Shown here in pieces: positions 15,679 through 22,917 of a DNA stretch of 36,554 bases (the stretch's first letter is position 1; each line of letters opens with the position of its first letter). Position numbers and translations under genes: made by a program. The notes beneath the pieces were generated by a model, which did not search any database, was not told the DNA's origin, and saw only the letters and a program-made list of their open reading frames with translations. Source of the DNA: Nitrospirota bacterium (GTDB lineage Bacteria > Nitrospirota > Thermodesulfovibrionia > Thermodesulfovibrionales > JdFR-88). The stretch spans positions 1-36,554 of the forward strand of contig JAJYJK010000021.1 of NCBI GenBank assembly GCA_021789555.1, in the 5' to 3' direction.

Positions 15679-16848
15679 CTACACCGGTTTTTTCACGCTG
15701 CGTTGCTTAGCAACATAAGCCTTCCGGCTCTCCAGCAATTTCATTTGCGCTGGCTTTTCTTCAGTATGCCCGTACTCGTGCACTGAACCTGAAGAAGTGC
15801 CTTTGCGCAATACCCTTTTCGCGCCTCCGTCTTTCGGCAGAAGAGCTTCATCTGTGCCGTTCCACATAAGGCCAGGCTTGAAAGCCCTGTAAAAATTCTC
15901 CACCTGACCCGCCGAGATTGTGGGCGTTCTATTTTCCGCTCTTCGTCCGGGCTGGAACCGGCCCAAGGCCCCTTCCACATATTCGAGGACAAGCTCACAG
16001 CATATCCATTTACGATTTGTTTTTTCAGCGGCTTCACCAGTAACGCAGCTTCCAGCGAATGGATCGACAACAAGATCCTGAGCGTCAGTAAGCATCCTGA
16101 TAAAATATTCTGGTAAATCTACAGGGAACCGGGCGGGGTGAGGCTTTATTCCATGATCTCTGCAATATCGAATATAGAGCGAATTGCTCTCCGTGTGGGC
16201 AAGAGCAAGCAGATTGGGCGGGATAGCCGCGCCGTTATCAGTGCCGAACTTATTCGAAATATCATGACCGGATGGTCTCATTTTCGGCTTATATCCTTTG
16301 ACCAGAAGTTCCTTCATGCTTTCTGAATAGGGCTGCAAGACGCGTCGATTGCTTGCTTTCGGCCAGGGTGTGGGAGAAAGCCACCATATACAATTAATGG
16401 CGTCTTTGACGCGAATCCTTCGTACCGTCACCCACTCCGCCGGGGTTGGCAGCCGCGCGGGATTCCACCAGAAAAACTCTTGTGCAAGGTGAAAACCGAA
16501 TTCTTGGCACAGCATGAGCAGGAGTTCGTAATGGTAAAGGCTACGTGTCGGCTGCCCCGGAATCCAGGAACCGCCGATATCGATAACTAATGACCCATGA
16601 GGTTTTAGAGACTTGTGAATCGCTTCTGCAAATGGACGAAACCATTCAACGTATTTGTCCGCGTCGACATTGCCGTAATCTTTTTTTCTAACCAATCCAA
16701 AGGGCGGGCTGGTCATAATAAGGTCAACGGATTGTGGCGAAATTTCATCACGTAAGACCGCCAACGAATCACCGTGAAAAATACGTCCATGCCGTGTACG
16801 ATAAAACAACTTTGCCGACTCCGGTCCGATTCTATTCACTGTTCCCAT
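15679..16848 (-). CDS. Beta-class DNA methyltransferase, M.PvuII-like (probably N4-cytosine)
   Basis: A 389-residue S-adenosylmethionine-dependent DNA methyltransferase in beta order. Motif IV TSPPFG lies at 46-51 and motif I DPFAGS at 262-267, with RPSGHDI and PPNLL segments between. The run KDYGN-DADKYVEWF and the HPARFP-LPEYFIRMLT block are strongly reminiscent, from memory, of the PvuII methyltransferase, an N4-cytosine enzyme. The C-terminal 90 residues are basic and extra. It is first in the three-gene leftward cassette. Base target and site cannot be proven from sequence. Confidence 0.9.
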   Translation of the reverse strand: MGTVNRIGPESAKLFYRTRHGRIFHGDSLAVLRDEISPQSVDLIMTSPPFGLVRKKDYGNVDADKYVEWFRPFAEAIHKSLKPHGSLVIDIGGSWIPGQPTRSLYHYELLLMLCQEFGFHLAQEFFWWNPARLPTPAEWVTVRRIRVKDAINCIWWLSPTPWPKASNRRVLQPYSESMKELLVKGYKPKMRPSGHDISNKFGTDNGAAIPPNLLALAHTESNSLYIRYCRDHGIKPHPARFPVDLPEYFIRMLTDAQDLVVDPFAGSCVTGEAAEKTNRKWICCELVLEYVEGALGRFQPGRRAENRTPTISAGQVENFYRAFKPGLMWNGTDEALLPKDGGAKRVLRKGTSSGSVHEYGHTEEKPAQMKLLESRKAYVAKQRSVKKPV

Positions 16849-17086
16849 TTTGCCTATGAGTTTAGCAGCTCACTTTGCAACTAAGCAATCTCGCGTATTG
16901 CCTGGGTCTTTAGCCCCTGAAACCGGAGTCAAAATATCAAACGGAGTTGACACCACGGACGAAGCAGGGGACAATTTGTAGGGCAATCTGGAAATAAACG
17001 GGCGCAGCCCCCCGCGGCTGATAAAAAAACAGTTGCATCGGGATTTTGACCGCGCGGGCGCTTCAATCGAAGGAGAGGGATTTGGG
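16849..17086. other. Gene-free flank of the restriction-modification cassette
   Basis: 238 nt between the methyltransferase start and the divergent transpeptidase. A leftward open frame (16870-17148) is present but overlaps the transpeptidase signal peptide region and has no recognisable content. A weak minus-strand -35/-10 pair (TTGCTT, 18 nt, TAAACT) lies just before the methyltransferase. An AAGGAGAGGG ribosome-binding site for the transpeptidase lies at 17070-17079. No repeat matching the stem-loop at the other island edge is seen. Confidence 0.5.
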
Positions 17087-18010
17087 TTGGCAAAATCCAT
17101 TCTGACAGTCATCCTGGCCCTCGGGATCATTGTCCCACATGAGGCCATGGCAGGCGGGGCCTATCCATACGGCCCCCGGGACACGGTAATCGGCGCTCCG
17201 CAGACATATACCATTAGAGATGACGAATCGCTCATAGAGCTTGCGCCGGAGTTCGATGTGGGCTATAACGAGATAACCGATGCCAACCCCGGGGTCGACC
17301 CCTGGGTCCCCGACAAGGGCACCATCATAAAAATTCCCACCTTCAGGGTGCTCCCCAACGCCCCTCATCGCGGCATCGTGATAAACCTGGCCGAGATGAG
17401 GCTCTACTACTATTTAAGCTCCCGGCTCGTGATCACCTACCCGATAGGGATAGGCATGCAGGGGTTTAATACGCCCCCCGGCGTCTACAGGGTGATACAG
17501 AAGATCAGAGACCCGGCATGGTATGTGCCGCCCTCCATAAGGAAACAGGACCCGGAGCTACCCCCGGTCTTGCCCCCCGGGAAGGACAACCCGATGGGGC
17601 GGTTCGCCCTGAGGCTCTCGCGGCCCACATATCTCATTCACGGCACGAACAGGCCTTTTTGCGTCGGCCTGAGGGCAAGCCACGGGTGCATAAGGCTTTA
17701 TAACGCGGACATAGCGCAGCTCTTCCGGCTGGTCCGGGAAAATACACAGGTCACGATAGTCTACCAGCCGGTGAAGGTGGGCGTGCGGGACGGCCTGATC
17801 TATGTGGAGGCGCACAGGGACTACCTGCACAGGGAGCCGGACCCGCTCGAGGTCATAGGGTCCCGGCCGAGGGTTGAAAACAACTTCCATCCGATAGATA
17901 TGAAGAAGCTCAGGCGGGCGCTTAAAGAGCGGACGGGGATGCCCGTTGCCATCATGCGGGCGCGCCGGCACGTCTATCTCCCGGACAAAACCGTTAAAAA
18001 GAATTATTGA
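17087..18010 (+). CDS. LysM-YkuD L,D-transpeptidase, periplasmic
   Basis: 307 residues from a TTG at 17087, chosen because AAGGAGAGGG lies 7 nt upstream and the product then begins with a clean signal peptide (AKSILTVILALGIIVPHEAMA, cleavage before GG). An upstream TTG at 17033 would bury the signal. A LysM-like peptidoglycan-binding unit (YTIRDDESLIELAPEFDV...PDKGTIIKIP) is followed by a YkuD domain with the catalytic HGT...SHGCIRL motif. The family makes 3-3 cross-links in peptidoglycan or attaches lipoproteins to it. The convergent neighbour is an Ala-zipper lipoprotein, a plausible but unproven substrate. Confidence 0.93.
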   Translation: MAKSILTVILALGIIVPHEAMAGGAYPYGPRDTVIGAPQTYTIRDDESLIELAPEFDVGYNEITDANPGVDPWVPDKGTIIKIPTFRVLPNAPHRGIVINLAEMRLYYYLSSRLVITYPIGIGMQGFNTPPGVYRVIQKIRDPAWYVPPSIRKQDPELPPVLPPGKDNPMGRFALRLSRPTYLIHGTNRPFCVGLRASHGCIRLYNADIAQLFRLVRENTQVTIVYQPVKVGVRDGLIYVEAHRDYLHREPDPLEVIGSRPRVENNFHPIDMKKLRRALKERTGMPVAIMRARRHVYLPDKTVKKNY

Positions 18011-18042
18011 AGGATGATTGCCCGCCCTTTAAGATTGAAGTG

Positions 18043-18080
18043 CCCCGCGCGGCCAAAAAAGCTTTTTTGACCGCGCGGGG
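18043..18080. terminator. Bidirectional intrinsic terminator
   Basis: CCCCGCGCGG (18043-18052) and CCGCGCGGGG (18071-18080) form a 10-bp GC stem. After one C/A mismatch it extends by CAAAAAA/TTTTTTG around a GC centre. It lies between the convergent transpeptidase and lipoprotein genes and has A/T runs usable from both sides. Confidence 0.75.
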
Positions 18081-18103
18081 GCCTCCAACAGGAAAATGCC
18101 CTC

Positions 18104-18508
18104 TTATTTTCTCTGCCTCAACTTGAAAGCCTTCTCGCACTTCTTTGCAGCCTTCTCGCACTTGTTTGCGGCCGTCTCCGCCCGGTTTGCCGCATCCTCG
18201 GCCCGCTTGGCCGCGGACTCCGCCTGGCTTGCGCTGGCGCTCGCGCTGGATTTGGCCTCCTCGGCCATCTTCTTCGCGTCGGCCACGTCATTTTTCAAAT
18301 CGTTGATGGCCGCGTTTTGCACGCCCAGCCTGGAATCCAGGTCGGCCACCTTCTTGTCGAGGTCGTCGAGGCGGCTTTCGACCTTCGCAAGCCTGTCTGA
18401 AAGCGGCTGCACCTGCTGCATCACAAATGTCTTGCTCGCGCAGCCGGTAAGGATAAACAAGAACCCCAGGACCACCACAAACCTCGTAAAAAGAAATCCC
18501 TTCTTCAT
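18104..18508 (-). CDS. Alanine-zipper (Lpp-like) outer-membrane lipoprotein
   Basis: 134 residues from the ATG at 18508, preceded by AAGGAGG with 5-nt spacing; the longer frame has no such site. A lipoprotein signal ends in LTGC. The mature chain is entirely helical: a Leu/Val heptad part (LSDRLAKVESRLDDLDKKV) and then an Ala-rich zipper (AESAAKRAEDAANRAETAAN) ending in Lys-Arg residues. This resembles Lpp/OprI-type trimeric lipoproteins. It carries two unusual NKCEKAAKKCEKAF cysteines near the C-terminus. Structural tethering of the outer membrane is inferred from the L,D-transpeptidase next door. Confidence 0.85.
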   Translation of the reverse strand: MKKGFLFTRFVVVLGFLFILTGCASKTFVMQQVQPLSDRLAKVESRLDDLDKKVADLDSRLGVQNAAINDLKNDVADAKKMAEEAKSSASASASQAESAAKRAEDAANRAETAANKCEKAAKKCEKAFKLRQRK

Positions 18509-18729
18509 CCGCACCTCCTTTGAGAAATTCTGGAATTTGATAAAAAAAACATTGCCTGTTCTCCGGCTCCTTGGGCCCCTTGCAATCGGTAATGGCATGC
18601 ACGGACCGGTAGCTGCACAAATTATAGGACGATTTCCGCCCCCCTGCAATCGGTATGGCGCACGCCGCAGGGCAGTGGCGGCGTCACCCGCAGCCGCGGG
18701 CTTTTGTGTGTTATCATCAGTCAAAAGGG

Positions 18730-19320
18730 ATGAAGCGCTTCATACTGGGCATAAGCGGGGCAAGCGGACAGGCGATTGGCGTTAAACTGCTGCGGGAGCT
18801 CCTTGAGAGGAATTTTGAAGTCCACCTGGCAATTTCAAGACAATCGCTTCCGATCCTGGAGCAGGAGACCGGGATCAAATACGGCTCCGGGACCCAGGGG
18901 GAAAAGGCCCTTCGGGGGGGCGTGCGCGGGGGAAAGCTCTTTTATTACGACGAGACCGAAATGTCGGCCCCGATTGCAAGCGGCTCTTTCAGGACGGAGG
19001 CGATGTTCATCGCGCCCTGCTCGATGAAAACCCTTTCGGCGGTCGCAAACGGATATGCCTCCAACCTGCTTGAAAGGGCCGCGGACGTGAAGATAAAGGA
19101 GGGCGGCAAGCTGATACTGTCTCCAAGGGAGATGCCCTTCTCCGCAATACATCTGGAAAACATGCTTAAACTGGCCAGGCTGGGCGTGACGATAGCCCCG
19201 CCCGTGGCCGCCTTTTACCACGGGCCTCGCACCATCGAGGCGATGGTGGAGTTCTTCGCCGGCAAGCTCCTCGATCAGGCGGGCATCGAAAACAACGCCT
19301 TCAAAAGATGGCGGGGGTAA
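18730..19320 (+). CDS. ubiX: UbiX-type flavin prenyltransferase
   Basis: 196 residues from the ATG at 18730 (the frame is open upstream but overlaps nothing conserved). The N-terminal GISGASGQAIGVKLLREL and the APCSMKTLSAVANGYASNLLERAADV block are the FMN-binding signatures. LSPREMPFSAIHLENMLKLARLG is the typical second half. UbiX attaches a dimethylallyl group to FMN to make the cofactor of UbiD decarboxylases. No ubiD is in the window. A short insertion (SGTQGEKALRGGVRGGK) lies in the variable loop. Confidence 0.94.
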   Translation: MKRFILGISGASGQAIGVKLLRELLERNFEVHLAISRQSLPILEQETGIKYGSGTQGEKALRGGVRGGKLFYYDETEMSAPIASGSFRTEAMFIAPCSMKTLSAVANGYASNLLERAADVKIKEGGKLILSPREMPFSAIHLENMLKLARLGVTIAPPVAAFYHGPRTIEAMVEFFAGKLLDQAGIENNAFKRWRG

Positions 19321-19368
19321 TGATTTAAGTCATAGCGGCGCGCCTGCCGCCCTGTTATAAAATAGATA

Positions 19369-19650
19369 ATGGCGAAGGAAGGCTGTCCGGGGAGCCGGGA
19401 GATAACGAACCCTCACCCTGAGGAAATCCGGTGCCGCCACTGCGGCGCGGCAAACGAGATATGGTCGGACGAGCCGGAGATTGAGTGCGGGGGCTGCGGC
19501 CAAACCATCTCAAGGCGGATGGCTTACAATTGCATCCTCTGGTGCCCAGCCGCAAGACAGTGCGTGGGCGAAGAAAAATACGAAAGGCTCATTAAATCGA
19601 TGAAAGGCCCCGCGGCCCGAATCAATAAAAAGCCCGGCCCCGAAGCTTGA
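19369..19650 (+). CDS. Small cysteine-rich zinc-ribbon protein
   Basis: 93 residues. A zinc ribbon formed by C22RHC25 and C40GGC43 is followed by a second cysteine group C55-X3-C59-X5-C65 in the string NCILWCPAARQCVGEEKYERL. I recall that last motif from small proteins and from tails of HD-domain proteins in anaerobes. No enzymatic domain is seen. It starts 48 nt after ubiX on the same strand and may be co-transcribed. It could bind zinc or an Fe-S cluster; function unknown. Confidence 0.72.
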   Translation: MAKEGCPGSREITNPHPEEIRCRHCGAANEIWSDEPEIECGGCGQTISRRMAYNCILWCPAARQCVGEEKYERLIKSMKGPAARINKKPGPEA

Positions 19651-19695
19651 CCAATCAATAAAAAGCCGGAGCGCGGCCGCTCAGGCGTATGGTCT

Positions 19696-20223
19696 TCAAT
19701 TCCCCTTGAGCTTGTCTATCTCCTGCCGGATGCCTGCCGCGTCCGGGGCGGAGGGGTTCAGTTTGAGATATCTCTCGAACATCTTTTTCGCCTCTGCCGG
19801 CTTGTGCAGGTCGTAAGCGAGGACGACCCCCATGTTTCTCGTCGCAATCGGATGGTTTGGATTAATCCTGAGGGCCTCTTTATACTCGGCAATCGCCTTT
19901 TGGGGGTCTCCGATGTCCCTGTAGCATGTGCCCATATCGACCCGCACGTTTACATCGCGGGGGTCAAGTTTCAGGGCCGCGCCGTAGGCGTCTATGGCAT
20001 CCTGGTAGCGGCCGGAATCCATCGAGATGTCGCCCAGATCGATCCATGCCTTTTTGTTTTTCGGGTCCTGGCTGACTACCCCCTTCAGCGCGCTTATCTG
20101 GCTGTCCGGACTAATCGCGGCCCCCGCGCCCATCCCCCCGTTGCCAGAGGAGCCCCCCTGGTTTTGACACGAAAAGAGAAACAAAGCGGCCGTTACAAGG
20201 CAGAAAAAAACCGATTTCCTCAT
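19696..20223 (-). CDS. TPR-repeat lipoprotein
   Basis: 175 residues. A lipoprotein signal ends in LFSC, followed by a Gly/Ser-rich linker. Three TPR units follow (AWIDLGDISMDSGRYQDAIDAYGAALKLDP; VRVDMGTCYRDIGDPQKAIAEYKEALRINP; ATRNMGVVLAYDLHKPAEAKKMFERYLKLNP). AAGGAGGT precedes the ATG. Predicted to be anchored in the periplasm as a scaffold. Convergent with the zinc-ribbon gene, with 45 nt between. Confidence 0.88.
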   Translation of the reverse strand: MRKSVFFCLVTAALFLFSCQNQGGSSGNGGMGAGAAISPDSQISALKGVVSQDPKNKKAWIDLGDISMDSGRYQDAIDAYGAALKLDPRDVNVRVDMGTCYRDIGDPQKAIAEYKEALRINPNHPIATRNMGVVLAYDLHKPAEAKKMFERYLKLNPSAPDAAGIRQEIDKLKGN

Positions 20224-20302
20224 AAATCACAGACCTCCTTTTGATGCGCCCAGCTACTTATTTTACATCAAGCAGCTTTGATCTTGCCTTGCGGCCTTAT
20301 CA

Positions 20303-20320
20303 AATTTGCATGTGCAAATT
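20303..20320. promoter_or_regulatory. 8-bp-arm palindrome, possible operator
   Basis: AATTTGCA (20303-20310) and TGCAAATT (20313-20320) are exact inverted copies separated by TG. The palindrome lies 27 nt upstream of a strong promoter, in the 320-nt gap between the TPR lipoprotein and the small protein at 20544. The size suits a dimeric helix-turn-helix regulator. Confidence 0.5.
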
Positions 20321-20346
20321 GCATAGACAATCTTATTTATATATAG

Positions 20347-20375
20347 TTGACTATAAAAAAATAAACTGCTAAAAT
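20347..20375 (+). promoter_or_regulatory. Sigma70 promoter for the 82-residue protein gene
   Basis: TTGACT (20347-20352), a 17-bp spacer and TAAAAT (20370-20375). Transcription would start near 20382, giving a leader of about 160 nt that contains strong secondary structure. The -35 also lies inside a short palindrome, TATAGT-TG-ACTATA (20344-20357). Confidence 0.72.
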
Positions 20376-20419
20376 AAATCAGCCTTAAACGAGATGTACC
20401 CTCCCACTCGATGAGGCAT

Positions 20420-20535
20420 GCCCGGGGAAACACCCCGTATCCCCGGGCTCTAATTTTCCACAGATTCCCCGCTTGCGGAGCCTCCCGTTTTGTATCATAA
20501 TCTGAAAGATTGAAATTAAGAAAAAAAGCGGGAGG
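20420..20535 (+). promoter_or_regulatory. Structured 5' leader able to hide the ribosome-binding site
   Basis: A GC hairpin GCCCGGGG (20420-20427) with CCCCGGGC (20441-20448) comes first. CCTCCCG (20481-20487) is an exact complement of CGGGAGG (20529-20535), which is the ribosome-binding site of the next gene. CCCGCTT (20468-20474) is an exact complement of the overlapping AAGCGGG (20526-20532). The two pairings exclude each other. A small CCGC/GCGG hairpin (20469-20478) adds a third state. I do not recognise a known riboswitch class. Confidence 0.55.
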
Positions 20536-20543
20536 TTTTTATC

Positions 20544-20792
20544 ATGGGCTACACGGTGGTAGCGCTAAAAGACAAGATAACGGAGATGTATCCTGAGATC
20601 GGGCGGCATGGTATATCGGTGGGCATTGCCTTCAGCGCGGAAAAGAACGCCTATATCGTAAAATTCAGCAAAAACGGCCATGAACTCACGACGCATCTGG
20701 AGAAAAAAGACGCCGATGAGTGCATGGACGGCATCAAATGCGTATATCTGGGGGTCCAGATAGGGCAGTTCGTAACGAACTTCACCGGCTGA
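20544..20792 (+). CDS. Small protein of unknown function (82 residues)
   Basis: An acidic-basic mixed 82-residue protein with strand-helix alternation (ALKDKITEMYPEIGRHGISV; AYIVKFSKNGHELTTHLEKKDADECMDGIKCVYLGVQIGQFV) and two cysteines ten apart near the C-terminus. The ribosome-binding site GGGAGG and ATG are well placed. I recall close-looking proteins from Thermodesulfobacteriota annotated as hypothetical, but cannot name a domain. Its own promoter and long folded leader suggest regulated expression. Confidence 0.78.
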   Translation: MGYTVVALKDKITEMYPEIGRHGISVGIAFSAEKNAYIVKFSKNGHELTTHLEKKDADECMDGIKCVYLGVQIGQFVTNFTG

Positions 20793-20811
20793 TTTTTTTT
20801 AATGAATCGCC

Positions 20812-21015
20812 TTATTCGCCTTCTTCCAGCGAAATCGCCTCCTCGGGGCAGTTTTCGGCCGCGGCCTCGCAGCAGCCGGCAAACTCACAGCCCTCGGGGT
20901 CCATTACCTCCGCCTTGCCGAGTTGCTCGTTCAAGTGAAAGACGGCCGGGCAGACCTCTTCGCAATTCCCGCAGCCGATGCATTTATCGGGGTCGATCTT
21001 CGGTATCATCATCAT
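20812..21015 (-). CDS. [4Fe-4S] ferredoxin
   Basis: 67 residues from the first of three consecutive ATGs (21015, 21012, 21009); the longer frame has no start signal. CIGCGNCEEVCP supplies CXXCXXCXXXCP, and the C-terminal NCPEEAI supplies the fourth cluster ligand found in monocluster ferredoxins. Extra cysteines in GCEFAGCCEAAAENC may form a disulfide. The acidic tail (SLEEGE) is typical. It is a small electron carrier of anaerobic metabolism, convergent with the small protein gene before it. Confidence 0.92.
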   Translation of the reverse strand: MMMIPKIDPDKCIGCGNCEEVCPAVFHLNEQLGKAEVMDPEGCEFAGCCEAAAENCPEEAISLEEGE

Positions 21016-21078
21016 TATTATATCGGCTCGGAAGAGGGCTTTACAAGAAAACGGAAAATCCATTCTATAAAAAAGGAC

Positions 21079-22302
21079 TTAAACGGGCGCGCCGGGCTCC
21101 CTGAGAGGTGCGATAAAGGCGAGGCCGAGGAGGAACAGCCCGCCCACTGCGGCAACCGCCGGCCTCTCGGAGCCTGTCAGGCGCGATACGAGCCCGAAGA
21201 TCAAAGGCCCCGCTATCGCGGAGGTCTTCCCCATCATCGAATATACGCCAAAGAATTCCGATTGACGCCCAGGCGGGATAAACCTGGAAAAAAGCGTCCT
21301 CGATGCCGCCTGGATGCTGCCAAGCCCAAGCCCCGCGATCCCGGCAATCGCCCAGAACTGGTCCTTCTGCCGGACAAAAGTAGCGGCCGCGGCGACAAAC
21401 ACCCATAGAAAGAGCGTAAACACTATGACCTTTTTCGGCCCCCAGAGGTCCGCAGGCTTTGCCATCGCAAACGCCCCCAAAAACGCCGTTATCTGCACCG
21501 CCAGATAAAGGGCCACCAGTTCGGTGGGGCCGAATCCGAGGCTCTTCGAGGCGAAGATGCTCGAAAATATTATGACCGTATTCACCCCGTCCTGATAGAA
21601 GAGATAAGAAAGGAGAAAGCTCCTTGCGCCAGGGTTTTCCAGCCAGAGCCATCTTAGCGCGGAGATGGCGCTCTTTGTCCCCTCGGCGGCGTAATGGATA
21701 ATACTTCCCTCTCCTGCAGTCCGTTCGTCCCGCGGCAGAAAGTGAAAAGCCGGGAGCGAAAAAATGAGGAAAAAGGCAGATACCGAAAGCCATACCAGAG
21801 GGAAACGCCCCGTCCTGACAAGGGGAAGGGCAATAAGAAGCGCGGCCGCCGAGCCCACATATCCAAGCGCGAAACCCCAGGCCGAAACCCTCCCCCTAAA
21901 CTCCCACGGGGCGATGTCCGGCAGATAGGAGTTATAAAACACGATGCCGCCCTCCTTCGCCACGTTGGCCGCCACCATGAGCAAAAATCCCCCGATGACC
22001 ACGCCCGCCTTGAGAAAGGAAAACATGGATACAAAAAAAACCGCGGCCAGCGTGTAGGCAATCAGGAATTTCTTCCGCACCCCCGCCCTGTCGGCTATCC
22101 CCCCTGCAAACGGCGAGGTGACGGCCACTATCAGCATGCTAAGCGAGATGGCCCTGCCCCACCACAGGTCCCCAAGCCCGGCCGTATTGCCCACTATGTG
22201 GTTGGCATAGTAGACAGGGAAGATTACGGCTGCAATCACGGCGGCGTAGCTTGCGCCCGCGAAGTCGTAGAGACACCAGCTTATAATCACGCTTTTTTTC
22301 AT
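21079..22302 (-). CDS. MFS transporter, Atg22/UMF1-like
   Basis: 407 residues with 12 predicted transmembrane segments. The N-terminus SWCLYDFAGASYAAVIAAVIFPVYY is characteristic of the Atg22/UMF1 subgroup, as are FNSYLPDI-like YNSYLPDIAPWEFRGRVSAWGFALGYVG and FFGVYSMMGKTSAIAGPLIFG. In yeast Atg22 exports amino acids from the vacuole; bacterial substrates are unknown. GGAG lies 4 nt before the ATG. It stands alone, divergent from the NUDIX gene. Confidence 0.92.
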   Translation of the reverse strand: MKKSVIISWCLYDFAGASYAAVIAAVIFPVYYANHIVGNTAGLGDLWWGRAISLSMLIVAVTSPFAGGIADRAGVRKKFLIAYTLAAVFFVSMFSFLKAGVVIGGFLLMVAANVAKEGGIVFYNSYLPDIAPWEFRGRVSAWGFALGYVGSAAALLIALPLVRTGRFPLVWLSVSAFFLIFSLPAFHFLPRDERTAGEGSIIHYAAEGTKSAISALRWLWLENPGARSFLLSYLFYQDGVNTVIIFSSIFASKSLGFGPTELVALYLAVQITAFLGAFAMAKPADLWGPKKVIVFTLFLWVFVAAAATFVRQKDQFWAIAGIAGLGLGSIQAASRTLFSRFIPPGRQSEFFGVYSMMGKTSAIAGPLIFGLVSRLTGSERPAVAAVGGLFLLGLAFIAPLREPGAPV

Positions 22303-22406
22303 GCCGCTCCATATAATATCCGATTTTACATTCCGGACGTTCCACTACCGGCAGCTTTTGGGTTAAAATTAAAATACCGGCAAAGGAAAAAAGGAAGGAG
22401 CGGGTC

Positions 22407-22904
22407 ATGGCTGAGGAATTTTTAGAGATAGTAGATGAGAAGGGCGAAGTGAAGGGTCTTGCCCCGCGGTCGCAGATACACGGCAACCCTGCGCTCATGC
22501 ACAGGGTCGCCCATGTGCTTGTCTTCAACCGGAAGGGGGAGATACTCCTTCAGAGGCGGTCGATGAACAAGGATGTCGCACCGGGCCGGTGGGACACCTC
22601 GGTAGGCGGGCATGTCGACCCGGGCGAAAGCCCGGAGGGGGCCGCGCTCAGGGAGATGAAGGAAGAGATTGGAGTGGATGGGCGTATCGAATTCCTGCAC
22701 TCATACATCCACACCAACGACTATGAGACGGAGCTTGTGCATACCTTCCGCGCCCTGAAGGACGACGGCTTTGAATTCAATGCCGAGGAGATAGAAGAGA
22801 TAAGGTTCTGGGACCTGGGGGAAGTCGAAAGGGCCGTCGGCACAGGGGTTTTAAGCGACAATTTCGAGCGCGAGATAAACATTTATCTGGGAAAATTCCG
22901 GTAA
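22407..22904 (+). CDS. NUDIX hydrolase (YfcD/IPP-isomerase-like subgroup)
   Basis: 165 residues with a complete Nudix box in GGHVDPGESPEGAALREMKEEIG (G-X5-E-X7-REUXEEXGU). The preceding block (EVKGLAPRSQIHGN.ALMHRVAHVLVFN-KGEILLQRRS) is shared with the isopentenyl-diphosphate isomerase-like NUDIX proteins. It is probably a pyrophosphohydrolase of unknown substrate. AAGGAG precedes the ATG. The gene ends 13 nt from the convergent dehydratase gene. Confidence 0.9.
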   Translation: MAEEFLEIVDEKGEVKGLAPRSQIHGNPALMHRVAHVLVFNRKGEILLQRRSMNKDVAPGRWDTSVGGHVDPGESPEGAALREMKEEIGVDGRIEFLHSYIHTNDYETELVHTFRALKDDGFEFNAEEIEEIRFWDLGEVERAVGTGVLSDNFEREINIYLGKFR

Positions 22905-22917
22905 GGCGGGCGCATAT

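Noticed and set aside
16870-17148. 92-residue leftward ORF before the transpeptidase
   Set aside because: Overlaps the transpeptidase signal peptide and ribosome-binding site; low-complexity, no recognisable motif.
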